Of a DNA stretch of 53,902 nucleotides, positions 18,722 to 28,977 are shown in pieces (positions within the stretch are counted from its first letter, which is position 1; the number at the start of each line of letters is the position of its first letter). The stretch is taken from NCBI GenBank assembly GCA_009746045.1, contig RPFO01000089.1:1229364-1283265 (forward strand), given 5' to 3'. The translations under genes and the position numbers were made by a program. The stretch comes from Mesostigma viride (taxonomy: Eukaryota > Streptophyta > Mesostigmatophyceae > Mesostigmatales > Mesostigmataceae). Under the pieces are notes generated by a model that made no database searches, was not told the DNA's origin, and worked only from the letters and a program-made list of their open reading frames with translations.

Positions 18722-18830
18722 AATCACGTATTCGGGACCAAATACGCGTAGAATACGTCGGGGCCAAAAAAACGCGTATTGCCGTATTTATTTTGACAAT
18801 ACGCACGTATTTCACAACCTGGACAGCCGC
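18722..18830. repeat. AATACG/CGTATT-rich tract
   Basis: Repeated AATACGCGTA, GCGTATTGCC and similar words, ending GTATTTCACAACCTGG, the reverse complement of the junction at 10772. It is then followed by a SINE-like retroposon. Confidence 0.6.
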
Positions 18831-18887
18831 TCCGGCGGGCCACTTGAACGAATTGTAATGTATGTTCAGATTACTTGCCCACGCTCC

Positions 18888-19117
18888 TTGCTATGATATG
18901 CTCACATGGGTCTTATTGCACCCACAGTTTGCCGGATCGTTAGCCTGTCCTTTTAGCTAGCCGCGCCCGATTGCAGCTGTGGCATGCCTTTGGCATGAAG
19001 GAGACTGGGGGTCTCTGCCCTTTCTCCTGTAGTGCACACACAGGGATTAAAAGCACTTCGGTGCTCCGTGACTCCCCAACGGGAGCACGAGTTTAATTAA
19101 TTAATTAATTAATTAAT
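18888..19117 (+). mobile_element. SINE-like retroposon, family 2, copy 1
   Basis: It shares with 25050-25355 the sequence TTGCACCCACAG, then GCCGGATCGT, GATTGCAGCTGTGGCATGCC and GGGTCTCTGCCCTTTC. It ends with the hairpin GTGCTCC...GGAGCAC and a (TTAA)n tail. A duplicated target site was not found. It has no coding capacity. Confidence 0.6.
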
Positions 19118-19170
19118 GTGACTGCATCTAGACAGTGAGCTGCCACCATTGGTTTATATGAGCAGCCCTT

Positions 19171-19549
19171 AATAATTAATTAATTAATTAGGAACATAAC
19201 TCCGTTGGGAGTATCTGTAGCACATAGCCCAGAGAGGGGCATATATTATAATAGCCCAGAGAGGGGGCATATGAGCCTATAATACATTCTAAGCTACTTC
19301 CTGCAAGGGTGGGAATGTAAACCACCCTTGCTCTAGGTGCCCCAGGACACCTGCAGCCCCATGATCTATCAAGCTATGCCCAGCTAAGGGGGAGCCTGTC
19401 ATGGGGGGGGAGATCAACATAGCTATACAAGAGCTAGGGCATGGCTTCTCAGCAGAGAGTGACTCCCTGCATGGGCACTGCATAATGAAATAAAGCTAGG
19501 CATCATCTGGGGTGTGGCACATCATAGGCACACATGTAAATGACTAAAA
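19171..19549 (-). mobile_element. SINE-like retroposon, family 1, copy 1
   Basis: 379 bp flanked by a 13-bp direct duplication ATGAGCAGCCCTT (19158-19170 and 19550-19562). Read on the minus strand it ends in AGTTATGTTCCTAATTAATT, so the (TTAA)n tail is the 3' end. The body is shared with 19576-19793 and 28978-29328. The long variable target duplication plus simple-repeat tail is the signature of target-primed reverse transcription by a LINE enzyme. Confidence 0.75.
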
Positions 19550-19575
19550 ATGAGCAGCCCTTGTTTTGATGATAT

Positions 19576-19793
19576 TAATTAATTAAATAATTAGGAACAT
19601 AACTCCCAACGTTGGGAGTACATGTAGCACATATCCCTGAGGAGGGGCATATGGCTTTATACATTCTGGGCTACTTCCTGCAAGGGTGGGAATGTAAGCT
19701 ACACTTGCTCTAGGTGCGCCAGCCCTGGCACCTGCACCCGGCCATGATCTATCAAGCTATGCCCAGCTAAGGGGGAGCCTGTCATGGGGGACC
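19576..19793 (-). mobile_element. SINE-like retroposon, family 1, copy 2, 5'-truncated
   Basis: 218 bp flanked by the 11-bp duplication TTTGATGATAT (19565-19575, 19794-19804). It keeps the (TTAA)n tail end and lacks about 140 bp from the opposite end, which is 5' truncation in the minus orientation. It landed 3 bp from the target duplication of copy 1. Confidence 0.75.
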
Positions 19794-19889
19794 TTTGATG
19801 ATATGACCTACTAGACTAAAATGTGCTTAGTCAACCATGTTTGACATCGGGTTGACTGCAATTGCAAGCCATGTATACCATGAAACTAC

Positions 19890-20105
19890 TTACTAATTGC
19901 AAACATACGGGAAGCACGCCAGGCAGGTCCCATAGGGTAGAGTTGTTGTTGCTAGTTTTTGTAGATAGATGTTGTAGATAGCTGTTGTAGATAGATAGCT
20001 TAGACCGGTAGGACTGTTTGCACCCATCCATCCATCCATCCATCCATCCATCCATCGGGGTTAATGCTCCGTGACTCCCCAACAAGAGCACAAATCTCAT
20101 TATTA
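19890..20105 (+). mobile_element. SINE-like retroposon, family 3, with internal (ATCC)n
   Basis: It shares with 25151-25261 and, inverted, 27372-27827: GCACGCCAG, TAGATAGATGTTGTAG, TTAGACCGGTAGGACTGTTT, then (ATCC) repeats, CGGGGTTAATGCTCCGTGAC and a TTAA-type tail. Here ATCC is repeated about 8 times (20024-20056). Confidence 0.6.
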
Positions 20106-20149
20106 ATTACTTAATTGCTAATTATTTCTATCAATGCAAGTGTTTTCCA

Positions 20150-20225
20150 CGTGAACTAATTAATAGACGCGTGACTGCATCACGTGAGCATAAGTCCTCA
20201 GTGGGAGGGGAACATGGGATGCAAT
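20150..20225 (-). mobile_element. LINE 3'-end fragment
   Basis: It matches the last part of the LINE copies at 21960-22040 and 27872-27950 (CACGTGA...TCACG hairpin, GAGCATAAGTCCTCAGTGGG, GGGGAACATGGGATG), in minus orientation beside TTAA repeats. Confidence 0.6.
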
Positions 20226-20284
20226 TAATGGATGGTGTCCACGTGGATGCGCGCCCTAATAAACCCCTTCAGTTAGAAACACGG

Positions 20285-20365
20285 CCGCGTATTTTAAACC
20301 CCCCACGCGTATATACTCGTACTTTAACGCGCCCGTTTTAAAATACCCGTACCCGTATTTTGCAA
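20285..20365. repeat. CGTATT-rich tract
   Basis: GCGTATTTTAAACC, CGCGTATATACTCG, AAATACCCGTACCCGTATTT and similar words, related to the other AATACG tracts. Confidence 0.5.
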
Positions 20366-20633
20366 CATGGCGCGCCGTCCCCCGTGTGCTCCACCAACCA
20401 CCGGGGTGCGCTGCCGCCGGCCGCCGAGCCGTTTTTTTTCCTTATTCTTCATATATATTATACAATTATTTCTTCTTCCGCTTTATCTTTACTAAACTCT
20501 TTTGTCATGATTTTATTTTATTATCATGTGCTCCCGTTGAGGAGTCACGGAGTATTCACCGCATGCATGCAATGGATTGCCCTCGCTCCTTGTTATGATG
20601 TGCTCACATGGGTCTTATTACACCCAGTATACA

Positions 20634-20716
20634 GGCATACGCAATACGCAATCGTACGGGGCCCATGGGTATTGGGTATAATACGCTCGTAGGGGGTATT
20701 ATACGCAAATCGTACG
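20634..20716. repeat. AATACGC-rich tract
   Basis: CATACGCAATACGCAATCG, TATAATACGCTCG and TATTATACGCAAATCG words. It directly follows TCTTATTACACCCAG, a SINE family 2 motif, as also seen in mirrored form near 25030-25055. Confidence 0.55.
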
Positions 20717-21049
20717 GTGACTCTTGAAAATGCTGTTTTTTGAATGGTTCAGGGGGTTCCTCGACATTCTGACCAATCAGGCATGTTTTCTTTGTGTTCT
20801 TGCAATGCACCACATGCCTATATGTGACACATCATCTCATGGCCTTGGCATTACCGTTTCTGCTTACAAGTACAATAATTGTCCTGTTTAAAAGCAGTCT
20901 GTTAAAAGCACACCATAACAAAGTTGTATGCACAATCAGTGCACACCTGAAAAGGATAAAAACACAAGTAGATATGCATGCGCAATGACACTTGCAGAGG
21001 TATAGAGATTGCTGCCACCATTACTGTATGTTGAACTTAAAACCACGTC
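20717..21049. other. No gene seen
   Basis: Unique-looking AT-rich sequence up to the target site of the LINE insertion. No coding frame is convincing. Confidence 0.5.
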
Positions 21050-21059
21050 ATCTCTGGCA

Positions 21060-22042
21060 TCACGCTCATCGAGAAGCCGGAGTCTGCCCAACTTTGGCTG
21101 GACTGCCTGGCTCTCGAGGCTCGGGCGGTTGGTCTAGAAATCAGCCCCAAAACGGAGGCCCTGGCCCTCGGCATGGCAGGGCCCCCACCCACACTCCGCC
21201 TCTTAGACGATGCCGAGGTCAACTACCCTCCTTCAGGCCGCTTCAAGCTGCTCGGCAGTTGGCTTCCCGACTGCGAGGACGACATGACGACACGGATCGG
21301 CATGGCGTGGGCGCACCTCCATGACCACCGCCGCTGGTGGAGCAACCCCGCCCTACCCCGGATCGTCAAGCGTGACCTCTTCAAGGTCGTCATTCTGACG
21401 ATCCTGACCTACGGCGCCGAGACGTGGACACTGATGCAGGAGCTGGAGCAAGGACTCGACGGCGCCGTCACCAAGATGCTGCGCAAGGCCCTTAACATCC
21501 CCTTTGGTTTGCACATTAGTAATGAGGATTTGTACGCTGATTTGCCCTATGTTTCCCACATTATTAGGCACAGGCGCCTGGGCCTAGCCGGGCACCTGGC
21601 CCGCACAGATCAGGTAGATACATCAGATAGACTAGCTGGCACCAAGCCCGCCCAGCCTGGGCGATATGTCCTCACCTGGCGTGCCCCCGGCCGCGCGCGG
21701 CAGGGCCGCCACCCGTGGACTTTTCGTGATAGACTCGGCATGGACATGTGCTACACTAGACGTGACGGGCTCACACCCGGGCAGCCTCCTGGTTTGTCTG
21801 TAATATGGAGGAAGATGGTGCGCAAGGGTAGATGGCAAGTAGTGATGAAGGAGACCACCCCCAAGCCTGTGGGGGCTCCGCGTGTGACCAAGTATGGCAT
21901 TCATAGCGATTCGGGCCGCGGTGCCCACACCCCTGTAACTAGAACCTAGATAGCTTATACCATCCATTCCATCCCATGTTCCCCTCCCACTGAGGACTTA
22001 TGCTCACGTGACGCAGTCACGTGTCTATTAATTAATTAATTA
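21060..22042 (+). mobile_element. 5'-truncated LINE insertion (RTE-like) with (TTAA)n tail
   Basis: 983 bp between two copies of ATCTCTGGCA (21050-21059 and 22043-22052), a 10-bp target duplication. It ends with a CACGTGAC...GTCACGTG hairpin and (TTAA)n. It aligns with the minus-strand LINE at 27828-29565 at roughly 95% or better. Short repeat tails and SINE partners are typical of RTE-clade LINEs, but clade assignment needs a tree. Confidence 0.8.
21062..21949 (+). pseudogene. C-terminal part of LINE reverse transcriptase
   Basis: An intact frame of about 295 codons starts within the RT just after the YADD position, so it lacks the catalytic core. It includes the thumb/C-terminal landmarks of LINE polymerases: LLGSWLPDCEDDMTTRIGMA, AETWTLMQELEQGLDG, ISNEDLYADLPYVSHIIRHRR and LAGHLARTDQ. 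It ends at TAG near 21949. Truncation makes it non-functional. The near-identical minus-strand copy shows what precedes it (LIYADDITLI). Confidence 0.8.
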
Positions 22043-22052
22043 ATCTCTGGCA

Positions 22053-22289
22053 GCATGGAATTGCTATATACTAGTACTGAACACGGTCAGGATACAGACA
22101 CGGTCAGTTGGCCAACTTGCCAAAAGTAATAAGACATTGTGCCAGAAACAGACATCTTGCCTACTCGTGGTAGGCCACCATGCAATATTGATCTACATGA
22201 AGCAAGAATCCATACGGGCTGCCAACAATGTGGCTAGCGTGCAGGATACCATGCAGGCCAGCAACCTGACCCAGCTTCCCAAAACCATT
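22053..22289. other. No gene seen; upstream part of the next ORF
   Basis: Contains two ACACGGTCAG words. The frame of the following ORF is open from 22137, but this part has no counterpart in its two relatives. Confidence 0.4.
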
Positions 22290-22526
22290 ACGGGGACGTG
22301 GCGCGCCGAATATTTTCCGCGCCAAAAAATTCGCGGTACCGTCCGTACGGTGTATAATGTGTGCCCGGACCGCTCAACCCTCGCGGAAGTGGCCATGGCG
22401 GCATGCCTTTATGCAATATTAATCGATATGGCACGTAAACAGCTAGAAAAAATGATTGAATTTCGCAGAAGATTAGTTGATGACCTCATTTCGTGGCGGA
22501 AAGTTTACGGTTTGCAATATCGCTAA
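22290..22526 (+). CDS. Unknown conserved peptide, copy 1
   Basis: The frame is open from 22137 to 22526 and its last 80 codons carry the conserved block. The peptide includes IRGTVRTVYNVC, STLAEVAMAACL and MARKQLEKMIEFRRRLVDDL. The block GT(V/L)RT...PLAEVAMAT is shared with the outer ends of the big inverted repeat (36000-36115 plus strand; 52673-52870 minus strand). The shared DNA also includes AATATTTTCCGCGCCAAAAA. The frame is kept in all three copies, which supports past coding. I do not recognise the family. It could be an exon of a mobile-element gene. Confidence 0.4.
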   Translation, partial: TGTWRAEYFPRQKIRGTVRTVYNVCPDRSTLAEVAMAACLYAILIDMARKQLEKMIEFRRRLVDDLISWRKVYGLQYR

Positions 22527-24879
22527 TTTCTCGAACGGCTACGGGCGCGGGGGTCCAGGATATAATTTCTCTTGCGGATCATGAAATTTAATGCAGGTTT
22601 ACGGCAGCTATTGTGAGGCAACGTAGGCTCTAAAGAGCGATTATGAAGCTAACTTAATGGTGTTGTCGAGTTTGTGCCGAAGCTTCCCGGTTTCTTTTAC
22701 ATTTCCGGCATTCAAGGTAAGAACCTACGCAGGCCTGCGCATGTCGCCTTCGACGTATTCACGGAAGGCGCACCTTCCTTGTTCGCCTGATCAATGGATG
22801 ATGTCTTTTATTGTTCGATCTTGCGTGCCAGTTTATGCATGAAACATTTCCACGCAGGCAGGTGCATTAACGTCGGCCTTTCGCCTTTTTTTCGGGCAGT
22901 TTCCCTGCAGGAAGCGCTCCATTTCTTTCGGTTGCATCGTCAGATTCCTAGCTATTTCGTACAATGTCGTGTAGTTTGTGGCTGGCATGCTAAATGCGCC
23001 GAGGTCAAGTTGTTGGTAATGTGTTGACATTCGTTTTCCATAATCCTTTGGACGTGAGCTTGCTCAGACGCTTTGTTATGTGCCGGATCTGACACGCCTG
23101 TTTTAGAACGACATCCGGCATGTGCCTAGAGGCTAACAAGCTGGCATCAGCTTCTTAGCAAATTGCCCTATTGGAAAGGAAGGTGAGAGTGGTTCTTTTG
23201 CTGGCCATACTGCATGAGTGGCATTGCATTAGATAGGTGTTTCCATTGCTTTCCTTGAGCTATAACCATTAAGACTTCCCTGCTATGTGTGCAGCAAGGC
23301 AAGCTGGATAGGATGTGAATGCTTGGCAGACAACATGTATGATTTGCTGCCAAGTTTGCAGGCTGCAGTTGCCTCTATTGCTTGGGCAGTATTTCTAAGG
23401 TTTTTACACGTATACTTGCTGAGTTCTTGGCATAAATTTACATGGTAACCTTGGGCTGAGCTTAGTGTATGCTCTCTTGGTGCGTGTATGCCTAGCGATG
23501 GTGTTGCTATGCGCACGCTGGCAAGGCTGGCCATGCTGAGGGCAGGGGAGGGCAGATGAGGTGCCTAGCCTTTTCTTATGTTGTGTGATCGAGTTGGGCA
23601 TGTTTTTTGGCTTCTTGGATGGAAAACATGATGTCTAGGTGGCCTTATACACAGAAAAACCTCATTTAGCGTATGTTCAGGTTTTAGCACGCAAAACCTT
23701 ATAACTTGAGCTAGACTTGTCGGAATGACCTAGGACTTGGACCACTGCTGTCCCCCTGTTAGCCGGATTTTCGCTTGATTTTGTGGCCTTATCTGAAGTG
23801 TTTATGATATGTTTATTCCCAATGTCCGGTAAAAAAAGACCTGTTTTGCGGGAAAATTAATAACTGTTCAAGGTTTTGCCATTTCCATGATGTAAATAGC
23901 TCAGCAAGCTACACACTCAGGGAACTACAAATGGTTGATTTTTGGTTGCCAACAAATGTGTGCATTGGCTGGGGCATACCCAGCCTTAATTAGCGTCTTT
24001 TTCTACTTATAGCGCAATATTGGCGTATACTTGGGGGTAGTACCCCCAACAAGTGCATGGACAACTCACAAGAGATGTTATTTAGTGCCCGCAATCATAT
24101 TTCAGCATTGTGCAAATGAATTTCAAGTGTTATTACCTTAGTTCAATTTTTAAGGGTTTTGGGGTGCCACCTCCCCTTATAACTCGTAACACATATGGTA
24201 CGGTGGCTGGCTAGCAGCAGCCTGCATGGCTAAATAAGGCATTTATGTGCATCGCGAGTCACACCAAATACCCCGCAGCCTGCGACGTAATGCCTCCGGC
24301 GGCCTCTTGCACTTGCTCACTCTTGCCTCCTTCGCATACGTGGCGTCCATGATATGGCGGGTGCTAGCCTTGCTCGGGTGGTAGAACGCGAGAATTTTGC
24401 ATCCAAAAGTGTGCTGCACGGCACCGAGCTTGTAGTTACCTGTCGGCTACCCTTTCTTGTTGAGAGTCTGTTCTTTCACGATGTGTGTCCAGACAGTCTC
24501 GAATACGGCCTGCATCTCGTCGGCCCCATCATCATCGTGTTCCATAGACCCACACCATCACCGTCGCTAGCCATGGTGCCTGGATGTCAATTGTGCTAGA
24601 TGTGTTAGGTGCCAGATGCGCGCCCTTGTTGGCAGACAACATACATCGTCATGTAACATCGTCACCTAATTTCCTCGTCCTTCGTCTCCTAGACCCTAGT
24701 CCGACACGCAGCAATCTGCAGCAATGCACGTAAAAGTACAGTCGTACACGGCCAGCTTGGCACATGCATGCCCGATAATTTGTCGCGGAGTTACAGCCGG
24801 TCGCCTCAGTCTAGTTCTGGCTCCACGTGCCGTCCAAAATGATGCCAGAAGCTACTTCGAACACGGTTCATACGCAAGA
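22527..24879. other. No recognisable gene in 2.3 kb
   Basis: Mixed-composition sequence with no recognised coding region. On the minus strand near 24560-24240 there is a codon-like stretch (FETVWTHIVKEQTLNKK, a stop, then GNYKLGAVQHTFGCKILAFY) that could be a decayed gene fragment, but I recognise no family. Confidence 0.4.
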
Positions 24880-25040
24880 AAATACGCAAAAAATACGCAA
24901 AAAATACGCAAAAAATACGCAAAAAATACGCAATACGCAAAAAATACGCTGTGCGTATTTTTTTGCCCATTTTAATACGCAAACCTTGCGTATGGCGTAT
25001 AATACGCATCGCACGGCGTATTATACGCCGTATGCCTGTA
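24880..25040. repeat. AATACGCAAAA tandem tract
   Basis: Five or more units of about 10-11 bp (AATACGCAAAA) from about 24885 to 24950, then the complementary GCGTATTTTTTT, giving an inverted-repeat structure, then TAATACGC/GCGTATTATACGC words. Confidence 0.75.
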
Positions 25041-25049
25041 CACTGATTG

Positions 25050-25355
25050 CACCCACAGAACTTGCCGGATCGTCTATCGTGTCCGATTGCAGCTGTGGCA
25101 TGCCTCTGGCATGAAGGAGAAAGGGGGTCTCTGCCCTTTCTTCCTGTCTGTTGTAGATAGATTAGACCGGTAGGACTGTTTGCACCCATCCATCCATCCA
25201 TCGGGGTTAATGCTCCGTGACTCCCCAACGGGAGCACGAGTCTAATTAATTAATTAATTAATTCCTGTCTGCTGTGCACATACAGGGATTATATGCACTC
25301 CGGTGCTCCGTGACTCCCCGACGGGAGCACAAGTTTATTAAATTAATTAATTAAG
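25050..25355 (+). mobile_element. SINE-like retroposon, family 2, copy 2, interrupted
   Basis: Same body as 18888-19117 (GATTGCAGCTGTGGCATGCC, GGGTCTCTGCCCTTTC, CACA.ACAGGGATTA, GGTGCTCCGTGACTCCCC) and a (TTAA)n tail ending at about 25353. It is interrupted by a family 3 insertion at 25151-25261. Confidence 0.7.
25151..25261 (+). mobile_element. SINE-like retroposon, family 3, nested 5'-truncated copy
   Basis: 111 bp between two copies of TTCCTGTCTG (25141-25150, 25262-25271). It contains TTAGACCGGTAGGACTGTTT, about four ATCC units, and the common 3' hairpin GTGACTCCCCAACGGGAGCA with (TTAA)n. It is a clean example of target-site duplication inside another retroposon. Confidence 0.8.
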
Positions 25356-25356
25356 C

Positions 25357-25637
25357 AACGGATGGATGGATGGATGGATGGATGGATGGATGGATGGATG
25401 GATGGATGGATGGATGGATGGATGGATGGATGGATAATGGGATCATTGGACGGCCGGCCGGCCGGCCGGACGGCCGGACGGCCGGCCGGACGGGCGGGCG
25501 GGCGGGCGCGCGGGCGGGCGGGCGGACGGACGGACGGACGGATGGAGGGATGGATGGTTGGTTGGTTGGTTGGTTGGTTGGTTGGTTGGTTGGTTGGTTG
25601 GTTGGTTGGTTGGTTGGTTGGTTGGTTGGTTGGTTGG
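25357..25637. repeat. GG-phased mosaic tetranucleotide array
   Basis: (GGAT)n for about 76 bp, a 12-bp break, then GGAC/GGCC units, GGGC units, GGAC units, GGAT and finally (GGTT) about 21 times, running into TTAA repeats. Nearly every unit keeps GG in the same 4-bp phase while the other two bases change in blocks. Long open frames on both strands are artefacts of the period. Confidence 0.85.
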
Positions 25638-25653
25638 TTAATTAATTAATTAA

Positions 25654-27371
25654 CTCGTCGTCTGTCCCAACTCAGTCCTAATAATAGGACTGAGTTGACC
25701 TTTTTCAACCGTGTGTAGTGACTAGGTGGGGGGTCCATCCAAGATGCTTAGATGTGGGTCTATGGAGTATTTGATGTCCTCTTGCTGGCAAAAATACTAC
25801 ATCAGTGAAAACTTGACCCAAACTCCTAAAAATTACATGGATGTATGGCACCGTCGGCGAATTTGCATTTTTGTGTGGAAGCATGAGTGGCAAAAATTGA
25901 ATAAATTCCATATGCATGTTAAAAAAATACAGGCATGTAAACAATATAGTTCTTGACCTGTGGCAAAAAACTGGACTCAATTTGGCCACTGGCACTGCCT
26001 GAAACACGCCAAATACTGCCAGTCCTATACATAGGACTGGGCCATGCTAGCAATTTGCAAGCATGTAAGTGCGGTCATACTTCATAGTAGCGTGGCCACA
26101 AACCATGTCAATCAGCGCATTTCCCTTCAGGCATAATAGGAAAACATACTTGCATCATCATATTGCAGTTATATTGTACCTTAGTATGTGTGAAAGCCTA
26201 TGCATACATATAGGGAATGCGTATGGATACGTAGCTACCAAGGGATGTATTATAAGTAATAACCACCGATATAATGGGTAGGTTAGTCACATTTAATTGT
26301 TCTTTACAAGAATGGACATGGATAAAACTGTATTACCTTGCCATGACATGGCCAAGATACCTGCTGGCACATTATGACAGTGGTTTATCACCAAGATTTT
26401 TCACTCACCCGTATAAGCTTGACAGTACCCTTGACGCAGCCCATGACCACACAATCATGCAGTATGAACATAGCACGAGAATAACTAACATCTATGAAAG
26501 TGTTTAAACCCATTCAGCACCTAAAACCTTGTACAGCCACGCTACGGTAAGGCAAATGCCTGGTAAGATCATCTAAAAAGATGGTTTTAGAGAGGGGCAG
26601 GCAACGGTCAAGAAAGAGCAGCAAGACTCAAAACTGACAGCGCATCGCAAGCTTAAACTCATGTAAGAATACCAAGAAACGATGAAGCAGCGATATTCCA
26701 GCTTTACCTGGCACGGCTGGCGTTACCTTGGCCCAGGCGGTGCCTGCAAAAGTGGCACTTTGCGGCACACGAACCATGACGTGACAGAGTGGTCGAAATC
26801 ATCAAATCTTTACTGCCATTAGACTTAATCTACGACAATACATGATAAAAGGTAGAAAGAAACCTATAAACCCTTCGATTTGATCCGGCAATCAATTGTA
26901 GTAATCCATTCCGTCGACCTGCCTAATCGCAGATTTTTCCAGCAAGAACAGTGCCGACACCCAGTAAATCGCATCCCCGCGAGGTTAAAATTCACTTGTA
27001 TCATCTTTAGGACATAAAAAATCTATTTCCTGGGTTTGGCCCGCAAAATCGTCCGAAAACGTAAACTGCATGCATGGGCGCAAGCCGCCATGGCTAGGTC
27101 GTGCATTTCCGAAACTCACGTTTCGCGTGAAAATGTACCCTTACCACCTGTACTTTCACCGTACGGTTAGCCGCCCAAACCAAATCCAAAAAAATCCCAA
27201 AAATATGTCCAAGAAAGATCTTTTCAAGTAGTATTTGAATAAATTTTGAGAAAATTTTTCTGCCAAATATTCCGACCGGGGCGAATTTTCTACAAAACCT
27301 CAAAATTAGGTCCTAAAATTAGGACTGAGTTGAACTCAGTCCTAAAATTAGGACCAGGGACAGACGACGAG
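25654..27371. mobile_element. TTAA-flanked inverted-repeat DNA transposon, non-autonomous
   Basis: 1718 bp with perfect 15-bp terminal inverted repeats CTCGTCGTCTGTCCC / GGGACAGACGACGAG (25654-25668, 27357-27371), each bordered by TTAA (25650-25653, 27372-27375). TTAA target duplication is typical of piggyBac and Kolobok superfamilies. Subterminal palindromes built on AGTCCTA/TAGGACT occur at 25669-25696, 26019-26040 and 27308-27355. No transposase is recognisable inside; the interior has only short unremarkable frames. It sits inside a (TTAA)n retroposon tail. Confidence 0.8.
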
Positions 27372-27827
27372 TTAATTAATTAGACACGTGCTCCCGTTGG
27401 GGAGTCACGGAGCATTAACCCCGATGGATGGATGGATGGATGGATGGATGGATGGATGGATGGATGGATGGATGGATGGATGGATGGATGGATGGATGGA
27501 TGGATGGATGGATGGATGGATGGATGGATGGATGGATGGATGGATGGATGGATGGATGGATGGATGGATGGATGGATGGATGGATGGATGGATGGATGGA
27601 TGGATGGATGGATGGATGGGTGCAAACAGTCCTACCGGTCTAATCTAGTCTACATCAGCTACCTACAACATCTATCTAACAGCATCACTAACTACAACAT
27701 CTATCTAAACAGCATCACGCTACCCTAGGGGAGCTGTCTGGCGTGCCTCCCGCTGGTTTGCACACGTGGGCGCTTCCCCACAGGCGGGGGGGGCTCGTTG
27801 TCCTCTATGACCTGGGCCCACTTGGCC
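27372..27827 (-). mobile_element. SINE-like retroposon, family 3, with expanded (ATCC)n
   Basis: In minus orientation it carries the family 3 body (TTAGACCGGTAGGACTGTTT, TAGATAGATGTTGTAG, CCCTAGGGTAG, GGCACGCCAGACAG) and the GTGACTCCCCAACGGGAGCA 3' end with TTAA tail. The internal tetranucleotide has expanded to about 49 units. It abuts the LINE tail at 27828. Confidence 0.65.
27423..27619. repeat. (GGAT)49 microsatellite inside the retroposon
   Basis: An uninterrupted array of about 197 bp located exactly where sister copies have 4 and 8 units. Open frames here only reflect the 4-bp period lacking stops. Confidence 0.95.
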
Positions 27828-28159
27828 TTAATTAATTAATTAATTAATTAATTAATTAATTAATTAATTAATAGACACGTGACTGCGTCACGTGAGCATA
27901 AGTCCTCAGTGGGAGGGGAACATGGGATGGAATGGATGGTATAAGCTATCTAGGTCCTAGTTACAGGGGTGTGGGCACCGCGGCCCGAATCGCTATGAAT
28001 GCCATACTTGGTCACACGCGGAGCCCCCACAGGCTTGGGGGTGGTCTCCTTCATCACTACTTGCCATCTATCCTTGCGCACCATCTGCCTCCATATTACA
28101 GACAAACCAGGAGGCTGCCCGGGTCACGTCTAGTGTAGCACATGTCCATGCCGAGTCTA

Positions 28160-28977
28160 TCACGAAAAGTCCACGGGTGGCGGCCCTGCCGCGCGCGGCC
28201 GGGGGCACGCCAGGTGAGGACATATCGCCCAGGCTGCCTGGGCGGGCTTGGTGCCAGCTAGTCTATCTGAGGTATCTACCTGATCTGTGCGGGCCAGGTG
28301 CCCGGCTAGGCCCAGGCGCCTGTGCCTAATAATGTGGGAAACATAGGGCAAATCAGCGTACAAATCCTCATTACTAATGTGCAAACCAAAGGGGAGGTTA
28401 AGGGCCTTGCGCAGCATCTTGGTGACGGCGCCGTCGAGTCCTTGCTCCAGCTCCTGCGTCAGTGCCCACGTCTCGGCGCCGTAGGTCAGGATCGTCAGAA
28501 TGACGACCTTGAAGAGGTCACGCTTGACGATCCGGGGTAGGGCGGGGTTGCTCCACCAGCGGCGGTGGTCATGTAGTTGCGGCGCCCACGCCATGCCGAT
28601 CCGTGTCGTCATGTCGTCCTCGCAGTCGGGAAGCCAACTGCCGAGCAGCTTGAAGCGGCCTGAAGTAGGGTAGTTGACCTCGGCATCGTCTAGGAGGCGG
28701 AGTGTGGGTGGGGGCCCTGCCATGCCGAGGGCCAGGGCCTCCGTTTTGAGGCTGATTTCTAGACCAACCGCCCGAGCCTCGAGCGCCAGGCAGTCCAGCC
28801 AAAGTTGGGCAGACTCCGGCTTCTCGATGAGCGTAATGTCGTCGGCATAAATGAGGTCAGCTAGTATATTCTGCTTGTTAGTCGGCCCCCCTTCCCCAAG
28901 CTCGTTCGTGATCGCTAGGCCAGGGGCACGGCCTGCAATTCTAGCAAAGCGAGCACGTGCCTGGCGCATAACATAAT
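28160..28977 (-). pseudogene. LINE reverse transcriptase, YADD core to C-terminus
   Basis: It contains LIYADDITLI (catalytic Asp pair) and the same C-terminal landmarks as the plus-strand copy (LLGSWLPDCEDDMTTRIGMA, LAGHLARTDQ). A small indel at about 28228 (an extra GCAG in CCCAGGCAGCCTGGG) shifts the frame relative to the other copy, so the last 90 residues are lost. The upstream RT half lies at 29329-29565, beyond the SINE insertion. Confidence 0.8.
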
